A stretch of DNA of 64,000 bases from assembly GCF_002368335.1 (NCBI RefSeq), contig NZ_AP018288.1:2129269-2193268 (forward strand), given 5' to 3'. The stretch's first letter is position 1, and the number at the start of each line of letters is the position of its first letter. The stretch comes from Nostoc sp. NIES-4103. Its GTDB lineage: Bacteria > Cyanobacteriota > Cyanobacteriia > Cyanobacteriales > Nostocaceae. Under the pieces are notes generated by a model. That model saw only the letters and a list, made by a program, of their open reading frames with translations. It was not told the DNA's origin and searched no databases. Shown here piece after piece: positions 59,905 to 64,000 of the stretch. Made by a program: the position numbers and the translations under genes.

Positions 59905-61707
59905 TTATGGACTAGGAGTATTTATGAAACGCATTAACATTCGCTTTCCTAGTTCACTCACTACTTCCTGTCCTAAACGCTGGGCTTCTGGGCGGAACAA
60001 TAATTTAGATAATTCCAAGAAAGAGGTAAAGTTTAAAGGATTAACCAGTAATTTTGTATCTAGAAATTGCTGGATATTCTGCAATCTAGCAATTAGTCTT
60101 GTGATTGGAGCAAAAGGAGTATTTATGGCTCTTGTCAAAACCATCATTTCCTCGAAAGTTTCTTGTGAGAGACTTTCTAAATTCGTCGCCACTTCATCAA
60201 CCAAAACATAACGTAAAGAATTTCCTTGAGGGGAGTATAAAAATTCTAATAACCTTCCTAATGTTTCGTTAAGATGAAAATCATCACTTTGATAAATATT
60301 CTCTAATAAATCTGATACTAGTTCCCATTGGATAGTTTTATTGTTCAAACAGAAATTTTTGAGTGCATCCCATAATATAGGCGATCGCTTGGTTAATAGC
60401 CATTGTGCAACATAGGGATACCCTACCTTGTAAGCTTGAAAATTGGGATTAACTTTGAGAGCTATTCCTTCTAGGGTGGCGAAGGCTCGGAAAATTAGTA
60501 AATATAATCTGGGCGTATTCCAAGAATATTCGTATATCAAAGCTAATAACTTCTCAAAACTTTGCTTGAAGCCAAATTCAGCTACACTAGCTTCTCTGAT
60601 ATTGCCAAATATCTCTGCCAGTTTGGGAATTAAGGGAGTTAAATCAGTTTCTGGAGGCAGAAATCCCAATAAAACATAGTCTTGAGCAAGTGCTGCAAAG
60701 TCACCAGCAATCATATGTAACAAGGAGATAATCAACAAGTCACATGTTTCTGGTGGAACTTCGCTGATCATGCCAAAGTCCAGGTAAGCTATTTTTCCAT
60801 CTGGGGTTACTAGCAAATTACCTGGATGAGGATCGGCATGAAAAAACCCGCCTTGGAGTAGTTGTCGCAGAGAAAACTTGAACCCTACAGTTAGAAAGTC
60901 GCTAGGCTCTAATCCTTGGGCGCGAATAACTTCAGTTGAGGTGATTTTAACGCCATCAATCCACTCCATTGTCAGGACTCGACGGTTAGTATATAGCAAA
61001 TAGATGCGTGGAACACGAACATAGTCCAAGTCAGCATAGAGTCGGGCAAATTTCTCGGCATTCAAACCTTCTTCGATATAATCCATCTCTGCAAACAGCC
61101 GAGTAGCGAATTCATCACTTAAAGCTACCAAGTCGCTGTGAACGAATGAAATATTTTTTTGTGCCCAACCCGCTAATTGGCGTAGCAAGTAAAGATCTAA
61201 GGCAATACTATCAATGATCCCGGGACGTTGTACCTTGACAGCTACAATTTCACCAGTTAGGAGTTTTCCTTTATAAACTTGTCCCAAAGAAGCAGCGGCT
61301 ACAGGTTCGGGAATCAATTCAGCATAGATTTGGTCATAGGGACATCCGAGTTCTTCAAAAATCACCTGATAAGCTTGTTCATTGGGAAAGGGAGGCAATT
61401 TGTCTTGTAGATTTGCCAGTTCCTCCACATAAATAGGTGGAATGATATCGGGACGACAGGAAAGAAATTGTCCCACCTTGATGAATGTGGGGCCCATTTC
61501 AATCAGCTTTTGCACTAACATTTTGGCTCGTCGCTGCTGATTTTGTAGCAAGCGACCTGTGAGGCTATCCCATCCCAGCAGAATGCAGAACCAAACAGAT
61601 GATTTCAAAATAGTCAGCCGACGTGCCCAAAGTTTCTTCTTCTTTTGGCTATAGTAGGCCATAGCGGCCACTGCATTATTTGGTAATGGTACTGAACTAG
61701 CTTTCAT
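59905..61707 (-). CDS. ABC1/UbiB-type atypical kinase
   Basis: A 600-residue ABC1K protein. Family motifs: KLIEMGPTFIKVGQFLSCRPD near residue 68 (the KxGQ motif), the Ala-rich loop AAASLGQVYKG near 132, the VAVKVQRPG lysine near 152, the ExD-type block EMDYIEEGLNAEKF and the catalytic HADPHPGNLLV and YLDFGM near 290-320. Cyanobacterial and chloroplast ABC1 kinases regulate prenylquinone and tocopherol metabolism at the thylakoid or plastoglobule. The C-terminal 200 residues may carry membrane contacts. It starts from an ATG and stands alone. Confidence 0.94.
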   Translation of the reverse strand: MKASSVPLPNNAVAAMAYYSQKKKKLWARRLTILKSSVWFCILLGWDSLTGRLLQNQQRRAKMLVQKLIEMGPTFIKVGQFLSCRPDIIPPIYVEELANLQDKLPPFPNEQAYQVIFEELGCPYDQIYAELIPEPVAAASLGQVYKGKLLTGEIVAVKVQRPGIIDSIALDLYLLRQLAGWAQKNISFVHSDLVALSDEFATRLFAEMDYIEEGLNAEKFARLYADLDYVRVPRIYLLYTNRRVLTMEWIDGVKITSTEVIRAQGLEPSDFLTVGFKFSLRQLLQGGFFHADPHPGNLLVTPDGKIAYLDFGMISEVPPETCDLLIISLLHMIAGDFAALAQDYVLLGFLPPETDLTPLIPKLAEIFGNIREASVAEFGFKQSFEKLLALIYEYSWNTPRLYLLIFRAFATLEGIALKVNPNFQAYKVGYPYVAQWLLTKRSPILWDALKNFCLNNKTIQWELVSDLLENIYQSDDFHLNETLGRLLEFLYSPQGNSLRYVLVDEVATNLESLSQETFEEMMVLTRAINTPFAPITRLIARLQNIQQFLDTKLLVNPLNFTSFLELSKLLFRPEAQRLGQEVVSELGKRMLMRFINTPSP

Positions 61708-61922
61708 ACTGAACTATAAAATTTAATCAATAGGTTGTGGCGATCGCATGAACGTCACAAACATCGAAATCCACCACCAAAATATGCATGTTTGGTGGTG
61801 GAACCAATGCCACTCTGGTATCGGAGACTGGGAAAATTCCAAAATATGGCAGGAATTAGACCAAATTGTATAATTTTTTTGCTTTTTATCCAATCCCTAT
61901 TGCCCCTAATCCTCAGTTCCTT

Positions 61923-63242
61923 TTATTTGATAATGGTTATGTCTTCATCGCTACTAACTGAATTAGTATTTTCACTACCATTGTAACCATTGCTATCTTG
62001 ATCAAAATTGATGTCTTTTTTCTGTTCATCACGGATCAGCTCGCTCAGAAAAGGACGTAAAACATCTTTAAATGGACGAACTAAGCCAGACCAAAATTGC
62101 TTCTGCTCCTGCAATAACTGAATATAAGTTTCAGCGCTGTGGGGAAAAGGAATGGTAAATGGGATATCTACAATACCACCAAAGGATATAGACGCACTTT
62201 GACCACCGAGTCCTATAACTGTAAAGGCTTCGCCACCGTTAGCATAGTTGCCAATGTAAGTATTTCCGATCCGTATTCCTTCAGGAGCGATCGCTGAGAG
62301 AAAGAAAGGAGGATTGTAAGGAAACTTGGGAGCTTCATCTAAAAGATTTTCGAGACGATAACTGAGTTCTTCTCCCATTTGCTCGTTGTAGTAATCTATG
62401 AAGGTTGGGTTGCCAATTTTAGGTGAAGCCACCGCATAGACTTTGATATGTAATCCTCCAGCTGAAGCTGGGCCAAACCAGCGTCGTAGTGATAAACCAC
62501 CAAATTGGCACAAGGAACCACCCAAGCTGTGACCTGTCACCCATACTTCTATAGGTTCAGTTAAAGGTGATAGCTGAGATAAAAGCTCCTCTTCCAGAAA
62601 TTGCAAAATTTTCTCCAGTTCTTCATCGTCATCGATTTCACCGTCAGCAACCACTTTCTCAACTAAATCTTGAGCCTGTTGTTCAAACTCTGCCCCTAGT
62701 CGGATTGCTCCTGCGTCAGCTAAAGCCGTGATACAGGCAAATTTCCGCAGTGCAGGTAACTGATGGAGCCGCCGAAAATCTGAAGGTCTTAGCTCACCCC
62801 GCAGAGTCTTGAAGAAGAATTGAATTTCATCTGCTACGGACTCAAAGGCGAGATAGAATCCTCTGACGACTTTCGCCCGTTGGATAGACAAATATGCGTA
62901 GCGAACCAGTTCCCAATCGAAATCAGCAGTAAAATCAGTCAGTTCCACAGCACCGCGATCGCTAACTATTGATCCTCGGAAGGCAATTGCATACTGATGA
63001 CTACCTGGCGATTCAGTATTTTTCAGCACCAATGCCCGGATATTCGTCTCGTCATTACGGACGGTGTGAACCAACTGCCATCCCTGATTTCGATAGAGAG
63101 CTTTGTAAACTGTCTTTAACTCTATATCATGAACACTGCCATCATCATATTGAAAAATGTCGTATGCATATTGTGAAAATTGTGTCATTAAAATAGCTTC
63201 ATCATAACTAAAGCCTTTACGCAACTTTAACAATGTAGTCAT
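61923..63242 (-). CDS. Class 3 lipase family protein
   Basis: The 439-residue alpha/beta-hydrolase has the nucleophile elbow VWVTGHSLGGSLCQF near residue 226 and the upstream strand YAIAFRGS near residue 83, both typical of lipase class 3. The downstream asparagine/aspartate and histidine (AVASPKIGNPTFIDYYN, then PHSAETYI near residue 360) complete the triad pattern. No signal peptide is seen, so it is probably cytosolic or membrane-associated. It may hydrolyse glycerolipids. An acidic insertion (DGEIDDDEELEKILQFLEEE) near residue 200 is unusual and likely surface-exposed. GGAGACC precedes the ATG. Confidence 0.9.
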   Translation of the reverse strand: MTTLLKLRKGFSYDEAILMTQFSQYAYDIFQYDDGSVHDIELKTVYKALYRNQGWQLVHTVRNDETNIRALVLKNTESPGSHQYAIAFRGSIVSDRGAVELTDFTADFDWELVRYAYLSIQRAKVVRGFYLAFESVADEIQFFFKTLRGELRPSDFRRLHQLPALRKFACITALADAGAIRLGAEFEQQAQDLVEKVVADGEIDDDEELEKILQFLEEELLSQLSPLTEPIEVWVTGHSLGGSLCQFGGLSLRRWFGPASAGGLHIKVYAVASPKIGNPTFIDYYNEQMGEELSYRLENLLDEAPKFPYNPPFFLSAIAPEGIRIGNTYIGNYANGGEAFTVIGLGGQSASISFGGIVDIPFTIPFPHSAETYIQLLQEQKQFWSGLVRPFKDVLRPFLSELIRDEQKKDINFDQDSNGYNGSENTNSVSSDEDITIIK

Positions 63243-63582
63243 CGGTAGGTCTCCATTTAATCATCAAAATGAAAATCGGGCACAAACTAAAACTGAGGAC
63301 TAGGCCTTTCAAGGTGGGTAAAAATCCTCACAAAATTTACCGAATTTTGGGCTTTTCAGCTTAGTGTCTTAGTGCCTTGGTGAGTCCAGTCCCCGTCTTG
63401 GCTTCTGCCGAGATGGGGAACTGGCGTTAGCGCAGCGTTAGCGAGCTTGCGAGCGTCACCCGAAGGGTGGTTTATAAGTCATTTTTTTACCACCAGGACA
63501 CTAAGACACCAAGAAAAAGACATTACACGCTGAAACGGCTAGACATAGGACTACTTACATCATCCGTCCTAAAACTGCTTTT
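63243..63582. repeat. GC-rich repeat island between inverted TTAGTGTC modules
   Basis: AGTGTCTTAGTGCCTTGGTG near 63363 and CACCAGGACACTAAGACACC near 63492 form an imperfect inverted pair. They enclose a GC-rich block with GTCTTGGCTTCTGCCGAGATGG-like, GCGTTAGCGCAGCGTTAGCGA and GCGTCACCCGAAGGG modules shared with the island at 54870-55045. No gene. Confidence 0.7.
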
Positions 63583-64000
63583 TCAATCCTTTTTTTCAAT
63601 CCTTTCCCAAGTCAAATAGAATTTCACTAATATGCCTGGTAGGGGAAAAAGTCCACTTAATGTCAAGCGATCATTGTTATCTGTAAATTCAAAAGAGCGT
63701 GGTTGTGCTCCACTGACCGCGAGATTAGAAGCGAAGTCACCGTAATTAATCAGCTTGTCGTCTTTAATTTCATATTTACCACCATAGGAAAGGTAAGTGT
63801 ATCTAGGAAATAGTTGTAGGGCTACCCTCTCCTCTTCGCTTAATTCTCCCAGAAAGACCACGAGTTCTTGCATTGGATCTGGTGGGTTGGGAATCCTCAA
63901 GTGTGCAGAAAAGTATCCTTCTTTTGTATATATGATCTGCCCAGTAGCATCGGGGCCGTACAATTCACTTCTATTACCCTGGTCGTCCTTGATTTCGCTA
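63583..64000 (-). CDS. Lipocalin-like domain protein, 5' end beyond the window
   Basis: The frame is open to the window edge (139 codons visible before the stop). The visible part begins SEIKDDQGNRSELYGPDATG and continues QIIYTKEGYFSAHL, with the YGPDxxGxIxYTxxGYxSAHL pattern of lipocalin-like (Lipocalin_5 type) domains, and YLSYGGKYEIKDDKLINYGDF with FEFTDNNDRLTLSG near the end. These small beta-barrels may bind hydrophobic ligands. Only a few residues of the N-terminus are likely missing. A TTG at 63963 is not needed as a start. Confidence 0.8.
   Translation of the reverse strand, partial: SEIKDDQGNRSELYGPDATGQIIYTKEGYFSAHLRIPNPPDPMQELVVFLGELSEEERVALQLFPRYTYLSYGGKYEIKDDKLINYGDFASNLAVSGAQPRSFEFTDNNDRLTLSGLFPLPGILVKFYLTWERIEKKD

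Overview
The window is a 64 kb stretch of chromosome from a filamentous, probably heterocyst-forming cyanobacterium of the Nostoc/Anabaena/Calothrix group. Evidence: very many GCGATCGC (HIP1) octamers, photosynthetic electron-transport genes (petG, cytM), a Pix-type phototaxis cluster with cyanobacteriochrome GAF domains, a fused modBC gene, and intergenic regions full of heptamer to nonamer tandem repeats and small inverted-repeat elements. There is no rRNA, no recognisable tRNA, no CRISPR array and no intact transposase. The species cannot be fixed from the sequence alone.

Layout. 0-6.5 kb: a secreted family-10-like glycoside hydrolase, a small exported protein, a repeat-built exported protein, and a Uma2-type nuclease gene split by two nested miniature elements. 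6.5-9.7 kb: fused molybdate transporter modBC and a double-domain QueD-like protein. 9.7-11.5 kb: a gene-poor, repeat-rich interval. 11.5-17.1 kb: two tandem paralogous RTX-type calcium-binding repeat proteins. 17.5-23.3 kb: small exported, gamma-glutamylcyclotransferase-like and DUF2237 proteins; a ParA-like ATPase with a partner protein; two related transposon-end-like sequences; an aldo/keto reductase. 24.5-35.0 kb: pixG-H-I-J-L chemotaxis-type phototaxis cluster, with a four-helix-bundle gene between pixJ and pixL. 35-39 kb: cytM, petG (38 codons), rsmD, hisH, a C15-type peptidase. 39-48 kb: DUF3370 protein, FMN reductase, a divergent TetR/AhpD-like pair, a tandem duplication of a TerB-like gene, TPR and HEAT proteins. 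48-54.5 kb: a large substrate-binding/DUF4912 fusion, a metallo-hydrolase, modA and a divergent ribbon-helix-helix/Mop regulator. 55-64 kb: RRM RNA-binding protein, acyltransferase, ddl, an UbiB-type kinase, a class 3 lipase, and a lipocalin-like protein cut by the window edge.

The most interesting system I found concerns molybdate. modBC (6.7-8.5 kb) and modA (53-54 kb) are 45 kb apart. The modA neighbour encodes a compact RHH DNA-binding plus Mop (molybdate-binding) protein. A palindrome, ideally TTACCAAT-N3-ATTGGTAA, lies at the start of that regulator gene and again upstream of modBC, where it is followed by a frameshifted remnant of the regulator's own 5' end. This suggests one ancestral regulator-modABC locus that was split, leaving both halves under one regulator. 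Other items for a second look: nested miniature elements in the Uma2 gene with clear target duplications, two copies of a TGTACA-type transposon end near the ParA-like gene, a chain of hairpins at 23.8-24.0 kb, a promoter-to-terminator small RNA candidate at 59.6-59.8 kb, and a duplicated TerB-like locus whose non-coding DNA looks better conserved than its coding DNA. All identities and pairings were judged by eye.
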